Below are positions 10,501 through 18,011 of a stretch of DNA of 46,337 nt, one piece after another. The stretch spans positions 1-46,337 of the forward strand of contig USOX01000023.1 in NCBI GenBank assembly GCA_900556485.1, read 5' to 3'. A program made the translations under genes and the position numbers. The notes beneath the pieces are model-generated. The model had not been told where the DNA came from. It searched no databases and worked only from the letters and a program-made list of their open reading frames with translations. Each line of letters opens with the position of its first letter. Positions within the stretch are counted from its first letter, which is position 1. Source of the stretch: an uncultured Dysgonomonas sp. Lineage in GTDB: Bacteria > Bacteroidota > Bacteroidia > Bacteroidales > Dysgonomonadaceae.

Positions 10501-10988
10501 ACTCCTGGTATAGGCTCACCTTTATCATCCGTCACAATCCCTGTAATATCCATTGATTTCTGAGACGGCCTGTTTCCCTGTGTGGCACTTTCCGAAGAAT
10601 TAGTTTTTTTCGAATTTTCTTTTTTATAAACAGCGACCTGCCTATCAGTGATAATATATGATAAATTAGTGTTTTTCAACATCAAATCTATTATATAAGC
10701 AATATTTTCCCAATCGGCAGTCTTAATATTTATTCGTTTGTTTAACTCTGTATTTGTGTCATCAGTGAAAAGAAAAACGAAATTGGTTTCTTTTTCTATT
10801 TGTGAGAATACTTCATTTAGTGTCACATTTTTCATGTCCAAGGGAGGCAACAATTGCTGAGAATATGTTTCTCCGGCAAACATAGAAAAGACACATGTAA
10901 AAAATAGAAATACTGTGATTTTCATAATTTTTAAGATACGATTTTGTTTTCGTCGTATAAAGTGACTTGGATTAATCTTATGTTTCAT
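7548..10988 (-). CDS. SusC/RagA TonB-dependent transporter with N-terminal STN signalling domain
   Basis: The protein has 1146 residues. Its N-terminus is a long signal (to about residue 44, GETYSQQ), then a secretin/TonB STN domain (about 48-122), a carboxypeptidase-regulatory-like beta domain (about 147-225, ITGIVTDDKGEPIPGVTVSL), a TonB plug (about 230-370), and a 22-strand-type barrel ending in the aromatic strand ISLGVNLSF. The STN domain is the hallmark of SusC proteins that signal to a FecR/sigma pair, and exactly such a pair lies upstream. It imports an unknown substrate across the outer membrane using TonB energy. A 174-base gap with a hairpin separates it from fecR, so the transporter operon may have its own sigma-dependent promoter there. 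Confidence 0.95.
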   Translation of the reverse strand: MKHKINPSHFIRRKQNRILKIMKITVFLFFTCVFSMFAGETYSQQLLPPLDMKNVTLNEVFSQIEKETNFVFLFTDDTNTELNKRINIKTADWENIAYIIDLMLKNTNLSYIITDRQVAVYKKENSKKTNSSESATQGNRPSQKSMDITGIVTDDKGEPIPGVTVSLHSNRRMANFTMADGKYLFTGLKPGDRLIFSFIGMQQADILIKEGQTVYNVVMQYTESQLKEVVVETGIFQRDKISFTGATTSYTASEIKAIGNQNLLSNLKILDPSFVMLDNLSMGSDPNTMATVQLRGQGSTSVNAITDEFSSDPNMPLFIVNGVESSISRVNDLDINRIESITILKDAGSTAIYGSKGANGVVVIETIKPKPGEFKVYYSGDFQIQAPDLSVFNMMNASEKLEFERLAGKYKDTHNLGEYQKALDDLYSARLADIQRGVDTYWLNEPVQTGFTHGHSVRVSGGDVNLSVEVGAKYKNQSGVMKESGRETWGGDIGITYRNQKVVISNFLEASGYKGKNSPYGDFSDWINASPYFRKKNENGEIEKFLQYRFGLGSYSSSYSPITENIPNPLYNAKLNHKNEESELYLSNSLSIIYTPIDEVRLKAGLDLNRTHNQIERFTPPEHTKYADKSVYYQGEYYDKELTDLSYRGYLDASYATLLNNLHSFTFLARGQLRQDKGDYLSVEAQGFPLGSKGTPNLAHSYRENSKPGYGIGDRRSVSLITAFNYNYDKRYLFDFTYSLDGATTFGSNELYKSFWSLGLGWNINREAFLKDLKWIDILKLRGSTGISGNQNQGRVFSKNVYQYNLNSNYFGQGLYLTGLANPDLPWQIAKDIGAGIDFRVLDGKYSMTLDFYHSKVDPSIISIPQVPSSGVSSYPMDLGYITKKGVELILVVSPVYNLKDRIIWQVRLTGAYNNEKYGGFGDAVKNLNKELVNSKSMQKIMDGSSPSDIWAVRSYGIDPATGEEIFIKKNGELTLEYNSDDQVIVGNTRPDLLGVIGTSFRYKDFSVQASFSYSFGSDIYNTALFNKVENITASALEKNQDKRALYDRWKQPGDISKYKSIAIYAEPNTPISSRFVQKNNYLRAESISCSYELNNNPWIRKNLGVQFVKITGYLNDIFRLETSKTERGTNYPFARNISLGVNLSF

Positions 10989-11044
10989 AAATTTGAAATA
11001 AATTTAATTTACAATAATACATCTCTGTAGGTTAAATTCTTATG

Positions 11045-11074
11045 AACCGGAAAATGTGCCACCATTTTCCGGTT
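11045..11074. terminator. Hairpin between fecR and susC
   Basis: Perfect 12-bp arms AACCGGAAAATG and CATTTTCCGGTT with a 6-base loop. The T-run is on the plus-strand side, so as a minus-strand terminator it is not ideal. It sits in the 174-base gap between fecR and susC and could attenuate or separate expression of the regulators and the transporter. Confidence 0.5.
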
Positions 11075-11162
11075 TTCGTATTTACAGTTAAGTTTCCATA
11101 GGCTTGTTGTTTTTTATAGTATGTGATTCTGTGTGGTTTTTGATTTATAGTTAACAATAATT

Positions 11163-12332
11163 TTACTCTTTATTTTTATCTGTTATATATATTGTATTCC
11201 CTATTTTTTTATATGATGTGTTTGATATAACAGAAACAACATTCATCACCTGCTCTACATCTTGAGACAGATATAGTTTCCCTGTACATGTACGCTTTTG
11301 AAGTGTCGATTTATTTTCTTTGAAATCTATATTATAATATCGGCCTATTTTCTTCAGAAGTTCCGATATTTTTATGTGTTTGAAAACAAACACTCCATCT
11401 TTCCAACTGATATATTCATTTACATCAACATGTTCATGTATCATTTTACCATTTTCGATAGATAATAATTCTCCCGGATTCAGTATAAGGTTGTCATTCA
11501 TTGACTGAACGCTTACTTTACCTTGTACCAATACAACAGAACTTTCGGAGTTTTTATAGCAGGAAACATTAAATTTTGTGCCATGCACATGAACATAGAA
11601 TTCCGAAGTATGTACGTAAAAAAATTTCTCCTTGTCTTCGCTAACCTCAATATAAATTTCCCCACTAATAACATTTATTCTACGTTCATTAGAAACAAAA
11701 TTTGTAGGAAATTCTAATTCGGTACCCGAATTCAGCCAGATTTTAGAACCATCAGCAAGCAAAAGAGTTGAACGTTTCCCATAAGGTACTACCAACCTGT
11801 TCATATTATTATTCAGTTCCACTTTCGACGTTTGTACTTGGCTTTCTTTTGTAATTTCCACTTTACCTTCATCGGAAAGCACTAAATCCGCATTTTGATT
11901 AATATCAATAATATTTGCTCCGGATATCAGTTGTATATCTTGAGATGGCAACGACTCTCCAATAATTGTTTTAGATTCAATTTCTGGATGATCACCTTTA
12001 AAAAATATCGTTGTAACTGCAGCTATTAACAATATCGAACAAGCGATAAGCGCCGAATAGTAATAAAGTTTTCGTTTCTTCCTTTTTTTAGATACTGTAT
12101 ATAAAATACGTTCATAAAGTTTGTCAGTGGCTTCTGATGATAAATGTTTTTCATTCAATCGTACAGTTTTAAATTTCTCTATTGCTTGTTCTAAAGTCTG
12201 CTTTTTTTGAGGATTTGCTTTTATGTAGTCAGCCCAGAAGTAGTCTAATTCTTCCGTTTGAAATAACCTCCACTCCAGAAATTTACTATCAGATAAGAAG
12301 TCTATATAGTCAAATTTTTCCTTACTATCCAT
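11163..12332 (-). CDS. FecR-family anti-sigma factor
   Basis: The 389-residue inner-membrane regulator has an N-terminal cytoplasmic region (about 1-88) ending in a basic KKRKKRK, one membrane segment (about 90-110), a periplasmic FecR domain (about 170-280, PYGKRSTLLLADGSKIWLNS) and a C-terminal DUF4974 region (about 310-385). DUF4974 resembles STN and contacts the STN domain of the transporter. In this pathway substrate binding to SusC is passed to FecR, which releases or activates the sigma factor. It starts 85 bases after the sigma gene and lies upstream of its likely partner transporter. Confidence 0.95.
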   Translation of the reverse strand: MDSKEKFDYIDFLSDSKFLEWRLFQTEELDYFWADYIKANPQKKQTLEQAIEKFKTVRLNEKHLSSEATDKLYERILYTVSKKRKKRKLYYYSALIACSILLIAAVTTIFFKGDHPEIESKTIIGESLPSQDIQLISGANIIDINQNADLVLSDEGKVEITKESQVQTSKVELNNNMNRLVVPYGKRSTLLLADGSKIWLNSGTELEFPTNFVSNERRINVISGEIYIEVSEDKEKFFYVHTSEFYVHVHGTKFNVSCYKNSESSVVLVQGKVSVQSMNDNLILNPGELLSIENGKMIHEHVDVNEYISWKDGVFVFKHIKISELLKKIGRYYNIDFKENKSTLQKRTCTGKLYLSQDVEQVMNVVSVISNTSYKKIGNTIYITDKNKE

Positions 12333-12417
12333 TTTGTTCTACTAATTGAGAAGACAATTTATAAGTAAAGACGATTCAAATTAATTTTTGTGGACAGCTT
12401 TTCGGAAAAAAATATAT

Positions 12418-12957
12418 TTACGTAAAATATAATAGTATAACTATTGCAATATCAAGGCTTGTTTGCCCTCTTAATTTATCAATTCCCCGATATACTAATT
12501 TGCGTACAGATTCTGCATTAATATTCAGTAACTTGCCTATTTCATCATAATCCATTTCTAACATATATCGTAGATAAATAGCTTCACGTTGGTTATTAGA
12601 CAGCGATTGCATCAGCAATTCTACTTTATTTTTCAATATATGCCGTTCTTCCTCGTCTATTATGGCATCGATAACCGATACCTCTATCGAAAAATTATAT
12701 TCCTCTATTTCTTTAAACTTTACTTTGTTCTCTTGTTTATAAATATCAATAAGTCTGTTTTTGAGACTTCGAAACAGATAATATTTAAGATTAAGAACAT
12801 TATCCAGTTCTTTCTTATTTGTATATATCTTACAAAAGATGTCGTGTATAGCATCCATACATTTACTCTCCGAAAAGCCAAGACCTATGCCATAGCTAAA
12901 CAATTCATCTACATACTTTCTGTAGATTTGAGAATAAATTACATCTTCTTTATCCAT
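12418..12957 (-). CDS. ECF RNA polymerase sigma factor
   Basis: The 179-residue sigma-70 protein has a region 2 (about 10-75, including YYLFRSLKNRLIDIYKQ) and a region 4 helix-turn-helix (about 115-165, MDYDEIGKLLNINAESVRKL), as in the large Bacteroidetes ECF family that works with FecR. It probably directs transcription of the susC operon when FecR signals. A TATATTTG sequence on the minus strand (13109-13116) fits a housekeeping -7 box upstream, but no matching -33 box was found. It is the first gene of the regulatory and uptake locus. Confidence 0.93.
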   Translation of the reverse strand: MDKEDVIYSQIYRKYVDELFSYGIGLGFSESKCMDAIHDIFCKIYTNKKELDNVLNLKYYLFRSLKNRLIDIYKQENKVKFKEIEEYNFSIEVSVIDAIIDEEERHILKNKVELLMQSLSNNQREAIYLRYMLEMDYDEIGKLLNINAESVRKLVYRGIDKLRGQTSLDIAIVILLYFT

Positions 12958-13235
12958 CTTAATCTAAGATTCCGATTCATTCTTACGGAATTATCTGATG
13001 TTATCTGATCCTAATAAATCATAACTACTCCATAAATCGGGACATGTGTATAATCTGTTCGCACTTTATCAGATTGCCAGTTTTTTTACCCAATTTTTGT
13101 TCGAATAGCAAATATAATGGTTTTTGCTTTTATATTTTGTTAATATCTTAGGTATATTATAAACAACTATGATTGCTATAAAATAAATAGACCTATTTTA
13201 CATAAAAGATATACTTTTCGCAAAGAAGTATATTC

Positions 13236-13427
13236 TTAAATAAAAATATAACTCTTATCCCAAAATATCATGAGTATTTCTTCCATTATCATTATAATAG
13301 TTATAAATATAAAACCTAAAGCAATAAAAAGAATTATTTTAGATATCTTTTTATTTCCATTACTATAAATAATACCTGCAACTACAATCAGAATTATAGA
13401 AAATGCAGCAAATACTTTAAGCAACAT
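13236..13427 (-). CDS. Small two-helix membrane protein, hypothetical
   Basis: This 63-residue protein has two hydrophobic segments (about 4-22 and 29-55) separated by a short basic loop, NGNKKISK. I do not recognise a family. It follows the GNAT gene by 40 bases on the same strand and may be co-transcribed with it. It is short, with no strong ribosome site, so its reality is moderately uncertain. It resembles the 60-residue protein at 1777-1959 in size and layout but not clearly in sequence. Confidence 0.4.
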   Translation of the reverse strand: MLLKVFAAFSIILIVVAGIIYSNGNKKISKIILFIALGFIFITIIMIMEEILMIFWDKSYIFI

Positions 13428-13467
13428 GATTTATTCAAAAAATAGATTAACAAGCCTATCTATCAAT

Positions 13468-14013
13468 TCAGTAATTTATCTTTGCATAAATATCTAAACT
13501 AATATATTTTCCATCTTTAATTTCACAATCTCTCATAGTGCCTTCATATTGAAAATTTAGTTTTGTCATTGCTTTTTTACATTTCGTATTTTCACTATCA
13601 ACAAAGCCTTCAATTCTATGAAGTTTCAGATTTTCAAATCCATATGTACAGATCAAAGGCAGTGCTTCTGTCATTATACCTCTTCTCCAGAAGTCTGTCA
13701 ACAACCAAAAGCCTATTTCTGCCTTCTTATATTCCTTTATTAAATTATTCAAACCTCCCGCCCCATAGAATATCTTGTTATCTGGAGAACAAATAGCCCA
13801 CCAAATTCCAGTATTACTTTCCTCAAGATCAGAAAACCATTTCAATTGCTCTTTTGTAGCTTCCATACTATCGAAGTTAATACCATAATATTTTATGATA
13901 TCAGGATGAGAAAGCCCTTTAAAAACATTTTCCAAGTCACTCTCTATAAATTGTCTTAGCAGGAGTCTTTCTGTTCTTATTATGGGAAATTTCACATTCT
14001 TCACAATACACAA
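13468..14013 (-). CDS. RimJ/RimL-type GNAT N-acetyltransferase
   Basis: The 181-residue protein has the RimJ/RimL opening FPIIRTERLLLRQF, the acetyl-CoA loop FWRRGIMTEAL, and a late VDSENTKCKKAMTKLNF segment. It belongs to the GNAT fold that acetylates amines with acetyl-CoA; the substrate (ribosomal protein, small molecule or drug) is unknown. No ATG lies at the beginning of the open frame. The drawn start is TTG at 14011-14013; GTG at 14002-14004 or 13993-13995 is equally plausible and gives a more usual N-terminus. It begins only 4 bases after the previous GNAT gene stops, so translation is probably coupled. Confidence 0.8.
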   Translation of the reverse strand: MCIVKNVKFPIIRTERLLLRQFIESDLENVFKGLSHPDIIKYYGINFDSMEATKEQLKWFSDLEESNTGIWWAICSPDNKIFYGAGGLNNLIKEYKKAEIGFWLLTDFWRRGIMTEALPLICTYGFENLKLHRIEGFVDSENTKCKKAMTKLNFQYEGTMRDCEIKDGKYISLDIYAKINY

Positions 14014-14017
14014 TTTT

Positions 14018-14497
14018 TCAGAATCTTAATATATAATATTCCTTATCAGCATCATAAACAAAACCATTTGCTTCAAGAGCTTTACATGAAGCTATATTTT
14101 CATTTTCCGGCTGTACAACTATTGCTTCAGGGTTCTTCTCCTCAACAATCTTTTGGATAAGCATTTTTACAATTTCTTTTCCATACCCTTTCCCCAAATA
14201 TGTCTCATCACCTATCAGATAGTCTATACTATAGATTTTACCAGGATTTTCTACCGAATACCATTCTTCCTGAGCATCAAAACAATCATAATATTGGCAA
14301 AATCCCAAAGGTATATTTTCCTGTAAAACCAAAAAATGAGAAAGGAAGCTAAAAGCACCCTTCCGTTCTTTCATTTCATACAGCCATTCTTCTGGTTCAT
14401 GATACCACTTTAGTATATAGTCTTTGTATAACCATTTACTTAAAAGTTCAATATCTGAGTCTTCGATAGCCCTCAATAATAGCAATTTTTGTCTCAT
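14018..14497 (-). CDS. AAC(6')-like GNAT acetyltransferase
   Basis: The 159-residue GNAT protein has an opening LLLRAIEDSDIELLSKWL and a tryptophan/tyrosine-rich ILKWYHEPEEW. It also has an IDYLIGDETYLGKGYGKEIV motif (about 91-110) that binds acetyl-CoA, and a C-terminal ENENIASCKALEANGF. This layout matches the Acetyltransf_8 group that includes aminoglycoside 6'-N-acetyltransferases and siderophore acetylases. A role in aminoglycoside modification is possible but cannot be settled by eye. It is the first gene of a two-gene GNAT unit; its stop is 4 bases before the next coding region. Confidence 0.75.
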   Translation of the reverse strand: MRQKLLLLRAIEDSDIELLSKWLYKDYILKWYHEPEEWLYEMKERKGAFSFLSHFLVLQENIPLGFCQYYDCFDAQEEWYSVENPGKIYSIDYLIGDETYLGKGYGKEIVKMLIQKIVEEKNPEAIVVQPENENIASCKALEANGFVYDADKEYYILRF

Positions 14498-15030
14498 ATT
14501 CTTTGTCTTATAAATATTTTTTCAATTATCTAATTATAAAATTAGCAATTTTGCGATAATTATAACAGATAAAAATAAAATTCCATATAAGCTTTTATAC
14601 ATATATGATAAGCTATAGATATATAAAGAATTTTTTATATATTTATAAGAGTAAAAGCAGACAAAAACAAGCTTTTAACCCTACATTTATCCACCAATAC
14701 TGCATCACAATCTAATAAAATTTTGTATATTTGTTCAATATATCTATATTTTATTACGCTTTATGCATTTTAAAAAAAAGCTCCTCACATATAGATATTT
14801 TCAAATACGGTTTGCTATTATACACTCATTTTTTGCAATTCGAATCTATTTCATTGAGTGTTATATACTAATTCCACTTCCATATTATTCATAATTTGCA
14901 GCATACTTGAGTAAAGCTGTTTATTATTTTATTTTTAACAGATTTACTATCAAAATACATTATTAATTATTTGTATTTGAACACATTGTTCAGGTAAAAG
15001 AATATATCTGTATAGAAAGGAAGACAAAAG
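14498..15030. other. 533-base AT-rich intergenic region between divergent genes
   Basis: I see no gene here. The region separates the minus-strand GNAT pair from the plus-strand HTH gene and must hold promoters for both. A TATATTTG match to the Bacteroidetes -7 box lies at 14726-14733 on the plus strand, without a convincing -33 TTTG. Just before the HTH gene there is a purine-rich AAAGGAAGA ribosome site (about 15016-15024). Composition is far more AT-rich than the flanking genes. Confidence 0.5.
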
Positions 15031-16029
15031 ATGATTTCTAATTCAAGATTTAATCAAAATTTAATTGATGCACTAAATATATACATACCAGCCAAAAATA
15101 AACAGCTAAACATGGTCATGAAACTTTTTTCGCTAGGTAAGGAAGCTGCTTATCGCCGTTTACGGGGCGATGTACCTTTTACATTTACTGAAGCCTGTAT
15201 AATATCAGAGGAGTTAGGCCTATCGTTAGATGTTATAGTAAACATGCAGATCAAAGGTCATAAAGTTTTATATGAATTAACGACCCCTCCCGAAAAAATG
15301 AATACAATAAAAGAATATAAAGAATTTTATTACAACACATTATACAATGAACATCATTCTCTATTTGAAAAATATAAAGACAAAACATCTCTAAATATTA
15401 TATCTGCATGCAACATTATTCCGCAAAGTTTACTGCTTCCATATATATATCTGTTACATTTCAGAGCATTCAAATGGATATATCAGCTATATACAGGCCC
15501 ATTTCCCTATACCTGTTCAGACATAAAAATAAATGAAGAAATGATTCATAAACTTAAAGAGATAAGCTCTAAGATATCTGATATTTCCAACATGACATTT
15601 ATTTTGGGACGTAATATAATTACTACATTTATAAAACAGATTCTACACTTCAGACGCCTGAGAATGATTCCTGACGAATATTTTGTAAAAATAAAAGATG
15701 ATTTACTTAGCTTCGTTTCGGATTTGGAACAAACTGCACTACTTGGGAAGAACAGAGCAAGAAGACAGGTATGGATATTTTTATCTAATATAGACTTCGA
15801 ATCTAATTATACCCATATCAGCCATGAAGGGGGTGAGCATTCATTTATGCAAGTCTATCAGATACATTCACTCTCATCTTTAGATCCAAGTGCAAATAAA
15901 ATTACAAAAGAATGGGTAGAATCGCTTCGTAAATATGCTACATTGATAAGCCTGAGCGGAGAGATGGAGCGAATTGCTTTCTTCGAAGAACAGAAAAGAA
16001 ACATTAATAACCTTCTAAAAATCGAATAA
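15031..16029 (+). CDS. Bacteroidetes HTH-domain protein, putative regulator of the fimbrial locus
   Basis: The 332-residue protein has an XRE-like helix-turn-helix at about 30-70 (SLGKEAAYRRLRGDVPFTFT then EACIISEELGLSLDVIV). It is followed by a long, mainly helical C-terminal part of unknown function, with no membrane segment. Similar HTH proteins with this AYRRLRG pattern are common in Bacteroidales, often near surface-structure genes. It has a good ribosome site 7-15 bases before the ATG. It is the only plus-strand gene between 804 and 33600 and converges on the last tip gene with only 21 bases between stops. Control of the neighbouring fimbriae is a guess from position. Confidence 0.7.
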   Translation: MISNSRFNQNLIDALNIYIPAKNKQLNMVMKLFSLGKEAAYRRLRGDVPFTFTEACIISEELGLSLDVIVNMQIKGHKVLYELTTPPEKMNTIKEYKEFYYNTLYNEHHSLFEKYKDKTSLNIISACNIIPQSLLLPYIYLLHFRAFKWIYQLYTGPFPYTCSDIKINEEMIHKLKEISSKISDISNMTFILGRNIITTFIKQILHFRRLRMIPDEYFVKIKDDLLSFVSDLEQTALLGKNRARRQVWIFLSNIDFESNYTHISHEGGEHSFMQVYQIHSLSSLDPSANKITKEWVESLRKYATLISLSGEMERIAFFEEQKRNINNLLKIE

Positions 16030-16050
16030 ATTATTCTGTATTACTTTAAA

Positions 16051-18009
16051 CTATTCTTTAATACAGCGAACTGATACAGCATTGACCCGAGGCATAGGGG
16101 AAATATTCGGAGCAGAAGCATCAAAAATAAAATATAATGTACTTGTAGCACTAGCTGTTGAAGTCCAATATCCGCCAAGACCTCCGACATAGAAAAAAGT
16201 AATACCATCAGCTACACGCCATCCTGCAGCAGGAAACCAGCCTGCGGTTGCATTGTTTATCCCTAAATTTGTTCCATCCCAAGCAAATGTAGGTATAGGA
16301 ACGAAAACGCTACTTGGTGGTACTTTCCACCCGCTAGGGCATGGATCATAAGCTGTTTTGCTTCCATTATTGTTCCATAAATAATCATTCGGTACAGTCA
16401 GCCAATCGTAAGTTGTATTGGGCGCCAAATAAAATACAGATGGATTTTGAATCGAGCTTAATATTGTAGCATTACTGCCAACAGGAACATTAGTGATAGT
16501 ATTATTATTTCCATCATAATAAACTTTAGTTACAGATGAAGTAATTCCATCTGTTCCCGGAAAAGGATCTTTTCTTCCATATTGATAGTAAAGCCCCCGA
16601 TTCCCTATATTATTCTTTACTCCACTTATAGCACCTAAATTCCAGCTCATGAAGGTAGCATTATTTATCTTATTTTGATTCACTACCTGATCCGGATCAT
16701 AATTTGCCATCCATATATGCCAGCTCCAAACAATTTTATTATCTGTAATTCTTCTGGCAGCAATTATAGCATTCCCTAATGTAGCATTAGTTGTAACTTT
16801 GAAACAACCTTTCTTTCTTGTAGCCTGATTTGTAGTTAATGTCAGCATATCGGGTGAAGTCTGCCAAATAACCTCAACTGTCCAATCATTGCTAACGGCG
16901 TCGATCTGTTCCCCAACTCCACTCTTATTAGCCCTGCTTACAGGAATATAGATAGAACTGTTTGGTGGTACGATATAGCAATTAGATTCGGCTTGAGGCG
17001 CTATTTGGCTACCAGGGGTCACTTCTACCCTACTATCTACATTCACAATATCTTTCAAAATAATAGTATAAGTATACTGACAGTTTCTTTTAACATTGTA
17101 ATTCTGGCTGTTGTCGGCTCCTAAATAGACTTTGTAGGTAGCTGTAAATTCGGGATGGGTGGCATATATCTCTACATAGGTGGCATAGTCCGGGGCATAG
17201 GTTGCTTTCTGTTTCTGATCTCCTTTAATTCCGGTACTTCCACTAACAGACTTCCGCCCTCCTCTACGATTTTCATACATATAGAATGAAACGGAATGAG
17301 GGGGTAAATTGGATAATGGTGTGTTAGGAGTATTGAAGGTTTCGGCAGGTGCGGCGTCCTCCCCCACTGCCAAATCACCTACCGCACCTTCATCTGCATT
17401 TGGTCGTAAAACAAGATAACTTTTCTTTGGTATCTGTTTTATACTATACCCTGTTATTTTTATATTGTTCTGGGCGGAAATATTCAGATTGATTTTTGCT
17501 GCAATACGGGAGACAGTTAAACCGGTAAGGGTATAACTGGCATCCGTTATATTTATTCCGGACATACTACCTGCCATTACCAAACAGTCATTAATAGTTA
17601 CTTCATTTATTGAAGACACCACCTTTGCCAACATACTCTTTAGTTTAATTTCGGTATTTGCCACTTGCCCATTAAAATAATTAGGATCACCTGTATTTGC
17701 GACAGCGTACACCTTGTAATTGTTTCCTATGGGCACTTTCAACGTCAATTTTGCACTGCTGGTACTATAGCCTTTCGATTTCAACTCTCCATCCGAATTA
17801 TAGACCAGTATATGATAGTTGTATATAGTATTTTCCTGAGTTGTGTTCAGATATTTTGAAGGGAATGATTCTTCCAATTCTTCTGGCTCTATGGATATCT
17901 TAACTGTAGCCATTTCTCCTTCAACCTCTTCATTATCTTTTTCATAAATACAGGAAGAGACCAAAGGGAATATGATAATAATGTAATATATAATATTTTT
18001 TATTTTCAT
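16051..18009 (-). CDS. Fimbrial tip-like lipoprotein A (fimbrillin fold plus FISUMP-like C-terminal domain)
   Basis: The 652-residue surface lipoprotein has a signal with lipobox VSSC (Cys20). It has a Mfa/FimA-like beta domain to about 325 (YNYHILVYNSDGELKSKGYS, FYMYENRRGGRKSV), a middle domain ending in WSWHIW, and a C-terminal FISUMP-like domain (GLYYQYGRKDPFP, YDPCPSGWKVP, YWTSTA, ending RCIKE). The last domain resembles C-type-lectin-like adhesive modules. The ATG at 18007-18009 is chosen because it gives the signal peptide and leaves a 2-base gap after the upstream stop; an in-frame TTG at 18025-18027 would overlap the upstream gene. It is a mosaic: bases 17575-17820 match tip gene B almost perfectly, while about 16931-17530 match tip gene C. 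It is last in the fimbrial operon. Confidence 0.85.
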   Translation of the reverse strand: MKIKNIIYYIIIIFPLVSSCIYEKDNEEVEGEMATVKISIEPEELEESFPSKYLNTTQENTIYNYHILVYNSDGELKSKGYSTSSAKLTLKVPIGNNYKVYAVANTGDPNYFNGQVANTEIKLKSMLAKVVSSINEVTINDCLVMAGSMSGINITDASYTLTGLTVSRIAAKINLNISAQNNIKITGYSIKQIPKKSYLVLRPNADEGAVGDLAVGEDAAPAETFNTPNTPLSNLPPHSVSFYMYENRRGGRKSVSGSTGIKGDQKQKATYAPDYATYVEIYATHPEFTATYKVYLGADNSQNYNVKRNCQYTYTIILKDIVNVDSRVEVTPGSQIAPQAESNCYIVPPNSSIYIPVSRANKSGVGEQIDAVSNDWTVEVIWQTSPDMLTLTTNQATRKKGCFKVTTNATLGNAIIAARRITDNKIVWSWHIWMANYDPDQVVNQNKINNATFMSWNLGAISGVKNNIGNRGLYYQYGRKDPFPGTDGITSSVTKVYYDGNNNTITNVPVGSNATILSSIQNPSVFYLAPNTTYDWLTVPNDYLWNNNGSKTAYDPCPSGWKVPPSSVFVPIPTFAWDGTNLGINNATAGWFPAAGWRVADGITFFYVGGLGGYWTSTASATSTLYFIFDASAPNISPMPRVNAVSVRCIKE

Positions 18010-18011
18010 AA

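Noticed and set aside
12589..13008. 139-codon plus-strand frame opposite the sigma factor gene
   Set aside because: It is an antisense shadow of a well-recognised sigma factor, with low-complexity aromatic composition and no ribosome site. The same applies to many other frames opposite real genes.
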